The notes below the pieces were generated by a model, which worked only from the letters and a program-made list of their open reading frames with translations, made no database searches and was not told where the DNA came from. A stretch of 64,000 nt of DNA from assembly GCF_029961185.1 (NCBI RefSeq), contig NZ_JASBQQ010000007.1, positions 58,501-122,500 on the forward strand, written 5' to 3'. Source of the stretch: Albidovulum aestuarii (GTDB taxonomy: Bacteria > Pseudomonadota > Alphaproteobacteria > Rhodobacterales > Rhodobacteraceae). Of this stretch, positions 19,678 through 29,081 are shown piece by piece. Every line of letters begins with the position of its first letter. Within the stretch, counting starts at the first letter, position 1. The position numbers were made by a program, and so were the translations under genes.

Positions 19678-21503
19678 CAGAAAGCCTGCCCGATGCCGAC
19701 ATAAAGCTGTACGCCATCGCCGGTATCACCGGAAACCGGCAAACCGACGTCAAAGCGAATGGGCCCGATCCCGGTATCGTAGCGCAGGCCAAGGCCCGCG
19801 CCGGAATGCCAGTTACCATTGCCACCCCAAAGGCCCTCATCGCTGACAAAACCGGCATCGTAGAAAGCCACGGCACCGATTTTTTCCGTAATGTCGGCCC
19901 GCAATTCGCCGGAAAGCCCGATGAAGCTCAGACCACCGGATTGCACTGTAACAGTGGGTGATTTCACGACCGGCACACCCAGCGACTGGTAGGGCTGACC
20001 GCGTACCGAGCCACCACCGCCCGAAAAGAACAGAAATTCCGGCGCGGTGTCGGCCAGATCGGGCCCGGCCAGGGTGCCAAGCTGAAACCGCCCGGCCAGA
20101 ACGAAGCGATCCTCGGCCCCAAAGCCACGATAGGCGCGCGCGTCAGTTTTGAACTGGCCGCCCGACCCGGTTCCGTTGAACCCAAGAAACGGTGTGATGT
20201 CGGCACGGAGGTAATAGCCGTCGCGGGCATCCGTCGGGTTGTCGCGACTGTCCCATGTCAGTGCGGTCGGGAAAGCGAGGACATCGAAGTCTGTTGATCC
20301 TGCCGCATCTTTTGCCGTCGCATGGATGTATGACAGCCCGGCTTCGGCAAAGAGGCGGTCGTTAAGGTAGCGGGTCAGGCCGAAACTTAGCGAAAAGCTG
20401 TCGACGGATAGATCGACAATCTCGGTCCGCTCGGCCCGTGCCGCAACGAAGGCATCGGCGTCGGTGACCGGCGTTGCCGGGCGATCGATTCGTACGCCGA
20501 GGCTGTAGCCCAGATCGGTATCGGTTGCGCCGATCCGCTCGACCGCGCCATCGACACGCAGTCGCTCTGCCCCGCCCAGTAGGTTGCGGTGCAACCAGTA
20601 CCCAGACAGGTTTATTCCGTCCGAGGTCGAGGCCTCGATCCCGAATCCAAAGCGACGCAGCGCCTCTTCGGCAAGCGACAGATCGACATCCAGTGTATCG
20701 CCGGGGCCGAGCCTTTCCGCCTCGGTCAGCGCGACTGAGCGGAAAACACCCGTTCTTCGCAACCGCTTGGCAACTGCTTCAAGCTCTTCAGGATCAAAGA
20801 CCTCGCCGGTTGGGAAGCCTGCAATTTTCTCGATCCGGTCAAGCCGCATACGCTCCTGCCCGGAAACATGCATCTGCCCAAAGCGCACACGCGGACCGGG
20901 GGAGAGAAGTATCTCGGCATCAAGCGTGGCCGAGCGGTGATCGGCGACGATTTTCTGCCCCGACACCTGTGCCTTTGCGTGGCCTATATTCCGCCAGCCT
21001 TCGACGCCAGCCGTCGCCGCATCGACGATGGCTGTGGAAAAGGCGGGTTTGGTATCGCCATAGGCGGGTGGCAACTTTGTGCCCTTCGCATAGGGCTTCA
21101 TCCGTGCCTTGGCGAAGGTGAAGCGAGGCCCGGGCTGAACCGTCACGCGGACCGTGTTGATCGTCCGTGGCGCGTCAAGCGGCGCGATGGTTGCTGCTTC
21201 GCGCCCGTCGATCTCGATCCGGATCACGCCGGAATAGTAGCCTTCGCCATAGAGCGCACCCAAAAGCCGACCGTAATCGGCCCGCGCGGCGGCAAAGAGT
21301 GACTGCGCGTCGGTCAGTTTTTCACGCTCGGCCTGCTTCAGCAGCGAGGCATTCTCGAGTGTGGAAGCGAGGTCCTTCGAAGCGCCTGGAACGGCGATGG
21401 TGAGGGAGTTCAGAGCAACGACAGGCATCGGCGTCCAAACAGCCGCCGCATAGCAAAGCGCCAGCCCGGCCGCCTTCGCCCATCCTGTCGGTCTACTCTT
21501 CAC
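19677..21503 (-). CDS. tamA: Translocation and assembly module outer-membrane protein TamA
   Basis: Omp85-family outer-membrane barrel that partners TamB. The 608-residue precursor has a signal peptide (to about residue 30), POTRA domains (for example YGRLLGALYGEGYYSGVIRI and FGQMHVSGQERMRLDRIEKI), and a C-terminal 16-strand barrel with FFSGGGGSVRGQPYQSLG, the lid-lock VRG motif, and terminal phenylalanine (YVGIGQAF) expected for Bam recognition. First gene of tamA-tamB; no strong terminator separates it from its upstream neighbour, which reads the same way 119 bases away. Confidence 0.93.
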   Translation of the reverse strand: MKSRPTGWAKAAGLALCYAAAVWTPMPVVALNSLTIAVPGASKDLASTLENASLLKQAEREKLTDAQSLFAAARADYGRLLGALYGEGYYSGVIRIEIDGREAATIAPLDAPRTINTVRVTVQPGPRFTFAKARMKPYAKGTKLPPAYGDTKPAFSTAIVDAATAGVEGWRNIGHAKAQVSGQKIVADHRSATLDAEILLSPGPRVRFGQMHVSGQERMRLDRIEKIAGFPTGEVFDPEELEAVAKRLRRTGVFRSVALTEAERLGPGDTLDVDLSLAEEALRRFGFGIEASTSDGINLSGYWLHRNLLGGAERLRVDGAVERIGATDTDLGYSLGVRIDRPATPVTDADAFVAARAERTEIVDLSVDSFSLSFGLTRYLNDRLFAEAGLSYIHATAKDAAGSTDFDVLAFPTALTWDSRDNPTDARDGYYLRADITPFLGFNGTGSGGQFKTDARAYRGFGAEDRFVLAGRFQLGTLAGPDLADTAPEFLFFSGGGGSVRGQPYQSLGVPVVKSPTVTVQSGGLSFIGLSGELRADITEKIGAVAFYDAGFVSDEGLWGGNGNWHSGAGLGLRYDTGIGPIRFDVGLPVSGDTGDGVQLYVGIGQAF

Positions 21504-21622
21504 CCGCGCCCCCCGGCCGACCTTTCAGTTCAGCCCCATTCCTCGCAGCATTCTTCAGCGAGTTCCAGCGCCCCCGCAGGTCGTCGGGCGTGTTTTGGCG
21601 CAAGATCAGCGAAAACGTGAAC

Positions 21623-22657
21623 TCAGTCGCGGTTCAGAGCCGAGGACCACTCCTCCAGAAACCCCCGACGCTTGATCGCGTCGAGGAAAACCAGAAGACC
21701 GGGGTCGAGCCGCATGGGCCTCAGATGCGGCCCGCTGGCAAGGGCGGCTTCGTCGATAGGCGGCAGTCCCGCTTTATCGCGAAGCAGCCCGCGACCCTCG
21801 GACCCCAGCAGAAAGTCCAGAAATGCACCGCCCAGTAATGGATTGCCTGCATTCTCCGGCACGAGCCCGGTCCTCAGCAATGTTAACGTGTGATCCTCCA
21901 GCTCAATCACCGTCGCATCCGCATCCCCGGCCAATCGTGGTCCGGCATAGGAGCCGAGCACATTGTAGGCCAGCACCAGTCGTCCCTGTTTCAAGTCGGT
22001 AATCATCTCGTTCGATGAGGTGTAAAGCCGTGGCGCCAGCCCGCCCATCACCTCCGCCAGCCGCCAGAAACTGTCCGATTGCCGGGCGTCCTGAGTTGCG
22101 AACAGATATCCAGCGCCGGAAAGCTCCGGGTCATAGGTACCGATACGTCCTTCGAACATCTCCGGATGGTCCCGCAGCATCTCGATCAAGTCGCGGCGGG
22201 TCTGAGGCAGGCTGAGGCCTTCGAGACCGCGCCGCGAGGTGATCAGCACGACGTTTTCCTGAGCAAATGCAAAAAGCCGGTCCTGCCAACGGGCCCAATC
22301 AGGCAGGGCTGCGGTCGGGCCGGACCGCCAGGCGGAGGCAAAGCCGTCATTGGCCAGTTTCATCTGCAGGTCCATCGCCGACGAGATCACCAGATCGAAT
22401 TTCGCTCCTTCATCGTTGATGGCGGCAAAGACCTCTTGCGAATTGGCGACGGTGTAATGGATCGTGACATCCGGATTGCGGGATTGGAATGCCTCGATCA
22501 GAGGACGCATAACGGCAGTGTCGGTGGTCGACAGGATCGTCAGCTCCCGTGCCTCAGCACCCGTGGCGGGAAAGGTGACCTCCTCTTCCACGGTGAATCC
22601 GACAGCAACCCGTGTCAGCCCGAGGATCAGGCCGAGGGCAAGTAGAGCCGCGCGCAT
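21623..22657 (-). CDS. Periplasmic solute-binding protein (iron/ABC type) linked to tctDE
   Basis: Extracellular solute-binding protein of the ferric-ion or polyamine type II fold. The 344 residues start with a hydrophobic signal peptide (LLALGLILGLTRVAVGF), then LTILSTTDTAVMRPLIEAFQ, PDVTIHYTVANSQEVF, FDLVISSAMDLQMKLAND, VLAYNVLGSYA and a C-terminal LLGGAFLDFLLG segment. AAGGAGG precedes the start, which lies inside the 3' end of tctE (31-base overlap). No ABC permease or ATPase is nearby. A role as a sensor accessory for TctE rather than in transport is an inference from the operon. Confidence 0.82.
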   Translation of the reverse strand: MRAALLALGLILGLTRVAVGFTVEEEVTFPATGAEARELTILSTTDTAVMRPLIEAFQSRNPDVTIHYTVANSQEVFAAINDEGAKFDLVISSAMDLQMKLANDGFASAWRSGPTAALPDWARWQDRLFAFAQENVVLITSRRGLEGLSLPQTRRDLIEMLRDHPEMFEGRIGTYDPELSGAGYLFATQDARQSDSFWRLAEVMGGLAPRLYTSSNEMITDLKQGRLVLAYNVLGSYAGPRLAGDADATVIELEDHTLTLLRTGLVPENAGNPLLGGAFLDFLLGSEGRGLLRDKAGLPPIDEAALASGPHLRPMRLDPGLLVFLDAIKRRGFLEEWSSALNRD

Positions 22658-23994
22658 GTGCCGCCTCCTTCCCGTTCCGTGAGTTCGAACCGCCCGCCAT
22701 GAGCGGCGGCGACCTCGGCGACGATGGTCAGGCCAAGGCCCGAGCCGATCACGTCGCCCGCATTCTCTCCCCTTGCAAACCGCTTGGTCAGGCGGGTCTG
22801 CTCCTGCCCCGACAGGCCTCGTCCCCGGTCGGCCACCTCTATCCGTGCGGAAGCGCCGTTGACCAGCGTCAGTTCAACGGTGGAGTCCGGAGGCGAATAT
22901 TTGATCGCATTGTCGATGAGGTTCCGCAAAGCCGCCTCGATCAGCGCGCGGTCGCCCTGAACGGTGACGGGTTCCGTTTCCACCGCGATGGTCAGGTCCT
23001 TGAGATCGGCCGTCGGGCAAAATGCCTCGGCCTGTGCGATGACCAATTTCGAAAGGTCCACCGGCTCATCTGCGAGCCGGTCGGACCGCGCCACAACAGT
23101 CGCATGGTCCAGCAGCTGACCGGCCGAGCGGCTGCTTTCCTCAACGGCCCGGATCACTGCCCGCAGGGTTTCGCGCATCTCCTCGGATTTGCTTTGGCGC
23201 ATGGCGATCTCGGCCCGCGCCCGAACTGTCGCCAAGGGCGTGCGGATATGGTGGGCGGCCTCGGCGATAAAGGTTTCGGTACGCGAAATCGCGCCACGCA
23301 ACCTGGCAATAAAACCGTTCAGCGCCGTGATCAGCGGCTTCAGTTCGACCGGTGTCGGGTGATCCACCGCCCGCAAATCCTGCGGTCCGCGTCGCCCGAC
23401 CGCATCGGCAAGCCGGTTGATCGGGCGGATGACGCCACCGGCGGTCAGAAGCGACAGGGCCGCGGCAAGGGCGAACGAGCCAAGACCGACCACTGCCGCG
23501 CGCTGGGCGACGCGCTGGGCGATGGCCTCCTGACCCTGCCTGGTCTGCGCGACCATCACCAGAACCGGTACAGGTTTGCGCGCCACCAACACCATGCGGG
23601 CCACGGCGGCAATGCGGACCTCGGTGTCGCGATAGGCGGAGGTGTAAAAGACCGGCGTCACGGCCGCTCCGGCCTCGGGCGGCGGGGGCAGATCGGCGTA
23701 TCCGGTCAGCGTTTCCTGCCCGGCGTCGATCCGGTAAAAGACCCGGTCGGCACTGATCGAGCCGAGGATGGAAAACGCTTCATAGGGCAGATCGACGCTG
23801 ACGCCCTCGTCCCCGCCCTGAAGACTTTCGGCAATGGCAAGTGTCGCCGCCCCCAATACGCCATCCTGCGTCGCCTCGGCCGCCTGATCGGCAACTGTGC
23901 GGACAGTGAAATAGAGCACGATGGCCAGAACCGCCGCGATGCCGAGAAGCATCAGCACCAGCCGAAGCCGGAGCGATATCGGCCTGCGGATCAT
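22627..23994 (-). CDS. tctE: Sensor histidine kinase, TctE type
   Basis: Membrane sensor that phosphorylates TctD, likely in response to a tricarboxylate or similar acid. The 455 residues hold an N-terminal helix (about 10-32), a periplasmic sensor region to about 165, a second helix (about 167-190), the phosphoacceptor His248 in AAHHIRTPL, N box RNLIDNAIKYS, G1 VADRGRGLS and G2 GSGLGLTIV. It overlaps tctD by four bases upstream and the solute-binding-protein gene by 31 bases downstream. Confidence 0.9.
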   Translation of the reverse strand: MIRRPISLRLRLVLMLLGIAAVLAIVLYFTVRTVADQAAEATQDGVLGAATLAIAESLQGGDEGVSVDLPYEAFSILGSISADRVFYRIDAGQETLTGYADLPPPPEAGAAVTPVFYTSAYRDTEVRIAAVARMVLVARKPVPVLVMVAQTRQGQEAIAQRVAQRAAVVGLGSFALAAALSLLTAGGVIRPINRLADAVGRRGPQDLRAVDHPTPVELKPLITALNGFIARLRGAISRTETFIAEAAHHIRTPLATVRARAEIAMRQSKSEEMRETLRAVIRAVEESSRSAGQLLDHATVVARSDRLADEPVDLSKLVIAQAEAFCPTADLKDLTIAVETEPVTVQGDRALIEAALRNLIDNAIKYSPPDSTVELTLVNGASARIEVADRGRGLSGQEQTRLTKRFARGENAGDVIGSGLGLTIVAEVAAAHGGRFELTEREGGGTCARLYLPSA

Positions 23995-24656
23995 TCCGCC
24001 GTCAACCTGTAGCCGATGCCCCGCACCGTCTCGATCTTTGCTCCGGAGCCTTCCAGCTTCTTGCGCAACCGCGCCACATAGACCTCGATTGCATTGTCGG
24101 TGACGCTTTCGGCATAGGAAAAGAGGCGGTCGCAGATTTGCGCCTTGGAAAAGATGCGTTCGGGCGCGGCGAGCAGAATCTCCAGAAGGCGCAATTCGCG
24201 ATTCCGCAATTCGCGCATCTCACCCCCAATGGAAACGCTGGCGTTCAGCGGGTTGAAGGTCATGCCCGCGAAATGCTGAACCGTTTGCAGGGCGCTGCCG
24301 CGCCGCCGCAATACGGCACGGCAACGCGCCTCCAGCTCGGCAAAGTCAAAAGGCTTCGTGACATAATCGTCTGCGCCAAGGTCCAGCACATCAACGCGGT
24401 CCGACACCTCAGCCCGCGCGGTCATAACAATGATCGGCGTATCGCGGCCGCTTCGGCGTTCCTGCCTGAGAAAGTCGCGCCCGTCGCCATCGGGCAGCGA
24501 AATGTCCAAAAGGATCAAATCGTATTGCGCAGCCCCAAGGCAATCCTCCGCATCGGCGAGAGATCCGGCAGGATCGACGGCATGGCCATCCAGCCGCAGC
24601 CGTTCGGCCACCGATTGAGCCAGATCGGGATTGTCCTCAACCAATAGGAATCGCAC
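23991..24656 (-). CDS. tctD: OmpR-family response regulator, TctD type
   Basis: DNA-binding partner of TctE, probably activating the divergent tctCBA operon. The 221 residues comprise a receiver domain with acidic pocket LVEDNPDL, phosphoacceptor Asp51 in LLDISLPDGDG, the conserved lysine in DDYVTKPFDF, and a C-terminal winged helix (LRNRELRLLEILL, YVARLRKKLEG, VRGIGYRL). First gene of the leftward tctD-tctE-binding-protein unit; 119 bases separate it from tctC. Confidence 0.92.
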   Translation of the reverse strand: MRFLLVEDNPDLAQSVAERLRLDGHAVDPAGSLADAEDCLGAAQYDLILLDISLPDGDGRDFLRQERRSGRDTPIIVMTARAEVSDRVDVLDLGADDYVTKPFDFAELEARCRAVLRRRGSALQTVQHFAGMTFNPLNASVSIGGEMRELRNRELRLLEILLAAPERIFSKAQICDRLFSYAESVTDNAIEVYVARLRKKLEGSGAKIETVRGIGYRLTAE

Positions 24657-24671
24657 ACCACTTACTCCGCA

Positions 24672-24687
24672 TGACAGGTTCCTGTCA
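24672..24687. promoter_or_regulatory. Inverted repeat in tctD-tctC control region, candidate TctD operator
   Basis: TGACAGG-TT-CCTGTCA, a perfect 7-base dyad with a two-base spacer, lies 16 bases upstream of tctD and about 90 upstream of tctC in their shared 119-base gap. A repeated TTCC (24680-24683 and 24690-24693) fits the direct-repeat habit of OmpR-type regulators. Binding is an inference. Confidence 0.45.
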
Positions 24688-24775
24688 GCTTCCCGGCGAA
24701 TCGTGGGTTTTGCAAGGGGATGGGTGCAGCGGCTTTCGCACGCCTGCCCGGCAGAAAAACGTCTGGGAGGACAGA

Positions 24776-25744
24776 ATGAAATTCACGACCTTGAAGGCGC
24801 TGGGCACCAGCGCCGCGATCAGCCTTTTGGCGGCCTCTTCGGTCTGGGCGGCGGAATGCATTGCGCCAGCCAATCCCGGCGGCGGCTGGGACTTCACCTG
24901 CCGCCAGATCGGCAAGATCCTTTACGATATCGGTCAGGTCGACGCGCCGGTCCAGGTCACCAACATGGCTGGTGCCGGGGGTGGCCTTGCCTATTCCACA
25001 GTTGTGGCTGAGCGGAACACCGACCCGGAACTGATCGTTGCAGCCTCCTCGGCCACTACGACGCGCCTCGCGCAGAAGGCCTATGGCGACGCGACCGCAG
25101 ATCAAGTCCGTTTCGTCGGCGCTATCGGCGCTGATCCCGGCGTGATCGTCGTGGCTGCCGACAGCCCATTCCAGAATCTCAGCGACATGGTCGAGGCGAT
25201 CAAGGCTGACCCGGCATCCGTCGCCTTCGCGGGCGGGTCTGCAGCAGGTGGTTTTGACCATATGAAGCCCCTGCAGGTCCTGAAAGCTGCAGGCTTCGAC
25301 GACATCACCTCGGTCAAATATATCGGCGTCGATGGCGGTGCGGATGCGATCACCCAGACTGTGGGTGGCTTCACCCAGGCGATGACCGGCGACATGTCAG
25401 AAATCGTGGGCTTCATCAAGTCGGGCGAAGTGCGCGCGCTGGCCGTCCTGACCGAAGAGCGTGTGCCGGGCTTCGAGGATATCCCGACCGCCAAGGAACA
25501 GGGATTTGACGTTGTCGCGGTGAACTGGCGTGGCCTCTATGTGCCGGGCGGTATTTCGGACGAAGACTTCCAGAAATGGGCCGACCGTCTGCAGGCCGTG
25601 GCCGACAGTGCCGAGTGGAAGCAGGCGATGACCGATAACGGCCTTGCCCCCTTCACCAAGGTTGGCGGTGACTTCCAGTCCTGGATCGACGGCGTTGTCG
25701 CCCAGACCGAAGAACTCAGCCGCGAAATCGGTGTGATCCAGTGA
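24776..25744 (+). CDS. tctC: Tricarboxylate transporter substrate-binding protein TctC
   Basis: Periplasmic binding protein of a tripartite tricarboxylate transporter. The ATG at 24776 follows GGGAGGACAGA; the frame is open further to 24671 without support. The 322-residue precursor has a signal peptide ending SSVWAA, then the family start ECIAPANPGGGWDFTCRQIG, NMAGAGGGLAYSTV, FAGGSAAGGFDHM and a C-terminal GLYVPGGISDEDF. The ligand is uncertain: TctC proteins bind citrate, but many bind other carboxylates. Confidence 0.92.
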   Translation: MKFTTLKALGTSAAISLLAASSVWAAECIAPANPGGGWDFTCRQIGKILYDIGQVDAPVQVTNMAGAGGGLAYSTVVAERNTDPELIVAASSATTTRLAQKAYGDATADQVRFVGAIGADPGVIVVAADSPFQNLSDMVEAIKADPASVAFAGGSAAGGFDHMKPLQVLKAAGFDDITSVKYIGVDGGADAITQTVGGFTQAMTGDMSEIVGFIKSGEVRALAVLTEERVPGFEDIPTAKEQGFDVVAVNWRGLYVPGGISDEDFQKWADRLQAVADSAEWKQAMTDNGLAPFTKVGGDFQSWIDGVVAQTEELSREIGVIQ

Positions 25745-26184
25745 TCCGTACCGACCGCGTCTTCGGGCTGGTCGTGATTCTTGTGGCGCTCACGTATATC
25801 GTGAGCGCCTACAACCTGCCGCCCGGCAACCTCTTTGACAAGCTGGGGCCCAAGGCCTTTCCGACCATCATCGGCGTCGGCATGATCATCTCGGCCGCCG
25901 TCCTGGTGCTGCGCCCGGATGAAGAGCCTGAATGGCCCGCCCGTCCGACCCTGATGGCACTGGGCTTCGCGACGGTGGTGCTTGTCGCCTATGCCTATGC
26001 GCTGAAACCGATGGGCTTTCTGGTGCCTACGGCCATCGCCGCCGGGGTGCTTTCTTATCAAATCACGCCGCACCGACGAAACGCCGTTCTGGTCGGAATC
26101 GGCCTCTCGATCGGGCTTTTCGTGATCTTCAAATACGCGCTTGGCCTTTCGCTCTTCGCTTTCCCCCGGTCGCTTACGGGCTGA
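25741..26184 (+). CDS. tctB: Tricarboxylate transporter small membrane subunit TctB
   Basis: Small integral membrane component with about four hydrophobic segments in 147 residues: residues 8-26 (VFGLVVILVALTYIVSAY), 38-58, 75-95 and 110-142. The family string LGPKAFPTIIGVGMI is present. It overlaps tctC by four bases (GTGA; the start codon is GTG at 25741) and precedes tctA by 12 bases. Confidence 0.88.
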   Translation: MIRTDRVFGLVVILVALTYIVSAYNLPPGNLFDKLGPKAFPTIIGVGMIISAAVLVLRPDEEPEWPARPTLMALGFATVVLVAYAYALKPMGFLVPTAIAAGVLSYQITPHRRNAVLVGIGLSIGLFVIFKYALGLSLFAFPRSLTG

Positions 26185-26196
26185 CAGGAGCCTTTC

Positions 26197-27717
26197 ATGG
26201 ATATCTTCGCCAATCTCGCGCTCGGGTTTTCCGTCGCGCTGTCGCCCTGGACGCTGACGCTTGCCGTGATCGGCTGCTTTCTGGGCACCATCATCGGCGC
26301 GCTGCCGGGGCTCGGACCCTCGAACGGGGTCGCGATCCTCATTCCGATCACCTTTACGCTTGGGCTTGATGCCACGGCGGCGCTCGTCCTGCTGACTTCG
26401 GTCTATTACGGCGCGATGTATGGTGGGCGGATTTCCTCGATCCTTCTGAACATCCCCGGCGATGAACCGGCGATGATGACAACGCTTGACGGCTACCCGA
26501 TGGCTAAACAGGGCCGCGCGGGCGAGGCGCTTGTAATCTCAGGCGTTGCTTCCTTCGTCGGCGCCCTTCTTGCCACCATCGCGCTGGCACTGGTTGCACC
26601 CTACCTTGCGCGCATCGCCTACAAGTTTGGCCCGGCCGAGTACTTCGCGCTCTATGTTCTGGCCTTCGCTACGCTCGGCGGCATGGCCTCCCGCAATCAG
26701 GCCAAAGCGGGGCTGGCCGCGCTGATCGGCCTTGCCATCGCGACCATCGGGCTCGACAATAATGCCGGTTTCGACCGCTTCACCGGTGGCAACCTGCATC
26801 TGAGCGACGGGGTCGATTTCCTTGTCGCGATTGTCGGCCTGTTCGCCGTGGCCGAAGTGTTCTTCTTTATCGAAACCCACGGCCGCGACAGCGCGGTCGG
26901 GGTGAAGCTGGAACGCGTCATCGTGCCCTGGGCCGAGATGTGGTCCACACGCTGGACCATGCTGCGCTCTTCCGCCGTGGGTTTCATCGCGGGGGTTCTG
27001 CCCGGCGCCGGTGCCTCGCTTGGCTCCTTCCTGACCTACATGATGGAAAAGGGTATCGCGGGTGAAAAGGGCGGGTTCGGAACCGGTGTCGCCAAGGGTG
27101 TTGCTGCGCCTGAGGCCGGAAACAACGCCGCGGCCGGCGGTGCGCTGGTGCCGATGCTGACGCTCGGCGTGCCGGGATCTGGCACGACGGCGGTTCTGCT
27201 TGCGGTCTTGATGACGCTCAACATCACCCCCGGTCCGACGCTTTTCGCCGACCGGCCAGAGGTGGTCTGGGGTCTGATCGCGTCGCTCCTGATCGCGAAC
27301 TTTGTCCTCCTCCTGATGAACGTGCCGCTGGTCCGGGTCTTCGTGAAGGTCCTGATGGTGCCGCCCGCCGTGCTTCTGCCCGGGGTCACGATGATCTCTT
27401 TCGTCGGCATCTACTCGCTGTCGGGCAGCTATTTTGACCTCGTCTTGATGATCCTCTTCGGGGTCATGGGCTACGCTTTCCGCAAGATGGATATCCCGAC
27501 CGTGCCGGTGATCCTCGGCATCCTTCTGGGCTATCAGATGGAAAACAACCTGCGCCATGCGATGACGCTGTCGGGCGGTGAATGGACCTATCTCTTCTCC
27601 TCGCCCATTGCTGTCGGCCTCTGGATCTTTGCCGCCGCAGGCTTCATCGCGCCGATCTTCCTGCGCGGTATGCTGCGGAGGCCGCAGGTGGCCGAGGCTG
27701 ACAAGGTCACCGACTGA
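26197..27717 (+). CDS. tctA: Tricarboxylate transporter large membrane subunit TctA
   Basis: Main transport subunit, 506 residues with about 11-12 membrane helices. Family signatures are clear: GTIIGALPGLGPSNGVAIL, YYGAMYGGRISSILLNIPGD, GFIAGVLPGAGASLGSFLTY, APEAGNNAAAGGALVPMLTL and LGVPGSGTTAVLL. GGAG precedes the ATG. The stop overlaps the atuA-like start by one base (TGATG). Confidence 0.95.
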   Translation: MDIFANLALGFSVALSPWTLTLAVIGCFLGTIIGALPGLGPSNGVAILIPITFTLGLDATAALVLLTSVYYGAMYGGRISSILLNIPGDEPAMMTTLDGYPMAKQGRAGEALVISGVASFVGALLATIALALVAPYLARIAYKFGPAEYFALYVLAFATLGGMASRNQAKAGLAALIGLAIATIGLDNNAGFDRFTGGNLHLSDGVDFLVAIVGLFAVAEVFFFIETHGRDSAVGVKLERVIVPWAEMWSTRWTMLRSSAVGFIAGVLPGAGASLGSFLTYMMEKGIAGEKGGFGTGVAKGVAAPEAGNNAAAGGALVPMLTLGVPGSGTTAVLLAVLMTLNITPGPTLFADRPEVVWGLIASLLIANFVLLLMNVPLVRVFVKVLMVPPAVLLPGVTMISFVGIYSLSGSYFDLVLMILFGVMGYAFRKMDIPTVPVILGILLGYQMENNLRHAMTLSGGEWTYLFSSPIAVGLWIFAAAGFIAPIFLRGMLRRPQVAEADKVTD

Positions 27718-29081
27718 TGGCCCGGACCCGCGTCCTGATCCCGACCGGGGCGCTGGGCCTTGCCTATGACCGCGACGCGCTGGCGCGCGGGGTGGCTGCC
27801 CGGCCGGATATCATCGCCGTCGATGGCGGATCGACCGACAGCGGCCCCGCCTATCTCGGGCGGGGCGTTTCCAAGTACTCGCGCGCCACGACCAAGGCCG
27901 AATGGCGCGACCTGATGCTGGCGCGGGAACAGGCAGGCGTGCCGCTGGTGATCGGCACCGCAGGCACCTGCGGAGCGGATGCGACGGTCGACTGGTTCTA
28001 TGACATTACCTGCGAACTGGCGCAGGAACTGGGCCAAAAACTGACCGTAACCAGACTCTATTCCAGCCAAAATCCGCCTGAAACCGCAGAGGCGTTCACC
28101 GCAGGCCAGATCACCGCTCTGCCCGCCGCGCCAGAGATCGACGCGGACCTGATCCAATCTTGCTCCAATATCGTGGCCCTTGCCGGGGCCGAACAGATCG
28201 CCGCCGCGCTGAAGACCGGCGCCGATATCGCCATCGCGGGCCGCACCACTGACACCGCCATTATCGCCGCCCTGCCAATCCTGCGCGGCGCCAATCCGGG
28301 CGGTGCCTGGCACGGCGCCAAGATTGGCGAATGCGGCGCACTGGCGACGACGAACCCGGCCTCGGGCGTGATCCAGATCGATTTCGATGAGACGGGGTTC
28401 ACGATGGAACCCCTCACCCCCTCCGCCCGTGCCACGCCCTACACCGTTTCCGCCCACATGCTCTATGAAAACACTGACCCGTTCCTGCTGCACGAACCGG
28501 GCGGGGTGCTTGATGTGGCCGCCGCCACATACACCGCGCTTGATGACCGGCGCGTCCGGGTCGAGGGCTCGGTCTGGCGGCCCGGCACCTACACGGTGAA
28601 ACTCGAAGGCGCGCGCATTGCGGGTTACCAGTCGGTCAGCCTGACCCTCCTGCGTGACCGCAGTTATGTTGCCAATGCGCGCGGCTGGGTGGCAGAGGTC
28701 GCGGCGCGGGCGCGGGGTGAAGCCGCCGACCGGATGGGACTGGCCGAGGATCAGTTCGACATCGAACTGCGCCTCATCGGCCTCGATGCCACGCTTGGCC
28801 CTCTCGAAAAGTCGGGCCCTCTGCCGTCAGAGGTCGGCGTCCTCGCCATAGCCACCGCGCCGACCGAAGCGCAGGCAGCCGAGATCGGCAAGATCCTGAA
28901 CCCTTACCTCCTTCACCATGCGCTAACTGAAGACGAACCGATGCCGACCTTCGCCTTCCCGTTCTCTCCCGCCGAAATGCCACGCGGTGCGCTCTACGAA
29001 TTCTGCCTGCATCATGTGTTGACCCTCGACGACCCGATGTCGGCCTTCCGCCTTGTCACGAATGAGGTCGGTGATGATTGA
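27717..29081 (+). CDS. AtuA-family protein (DUF1446), linked to tricarboxylate transporter
   Basis: 454-residue protein of the AtuA/DUF1446 family, named from a terpene-utilisation gene of Pseudomonas; the reaction is not established. Visible strings: DIIAVDGGSTDSGPAYLG, GTAGTCGADATVDWFYDI, the repeated pattern IAIAGRTTDTAIIAALP, GKIGECGAL-like KIGECGALA, and HMLYENTDPFLLHEPGG. No signal peptide, so cytoplasmic. It is translationally coupled to tctA and overlaps the DUF4387 gene by eight bases, suggesting both act on the imported acid as one enzyme; in some bacteria the two domains are fused. Confidence 0.85.
   Translation: MARTRVLIPTGALGLAYDRDALARGVAARPDIIAVDGGSTDSGPAYLGRGVSKYSRATTKAEWRDLMLAREQAGVPLVIGTAGTCGADATVDWFYDITCELAQELGQKLTVTRLYSSQNPPETAEAFTAGQITALPAAPEIDADLIQSCSNIVALAGAEQIAAALKTGADIAIAGRTTDTAIIAALPILRGANPGGAWHGAKIGECGALATTNPASGVIQIDFDETGFTMEPLTPSARATPYTVSAHMLYENTDPFLLHEPGGVLDVAAATYTALDDRRVRVEGSVWRPGTYTVKLEGARIAGYQSVSLTLLRDRSYVANARGWVAEVAARARGEAADRMGLAEDQFDIELRLIGLDATLGPLEKSGPLPSEVGVLAIATAPTEAQAAEIGKILNPYLLHHALTEDEPMPTFAFPFSPAEMPRGALYEFCLHHVLTLDDPMSAFRLVTNEVGDD

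Noticed and set aside
22612..24012. Rightward 466-residue frame opposite tctE
   Set aside because: High G+C antisense shadow; the opposite strand has complete kinase motifs.
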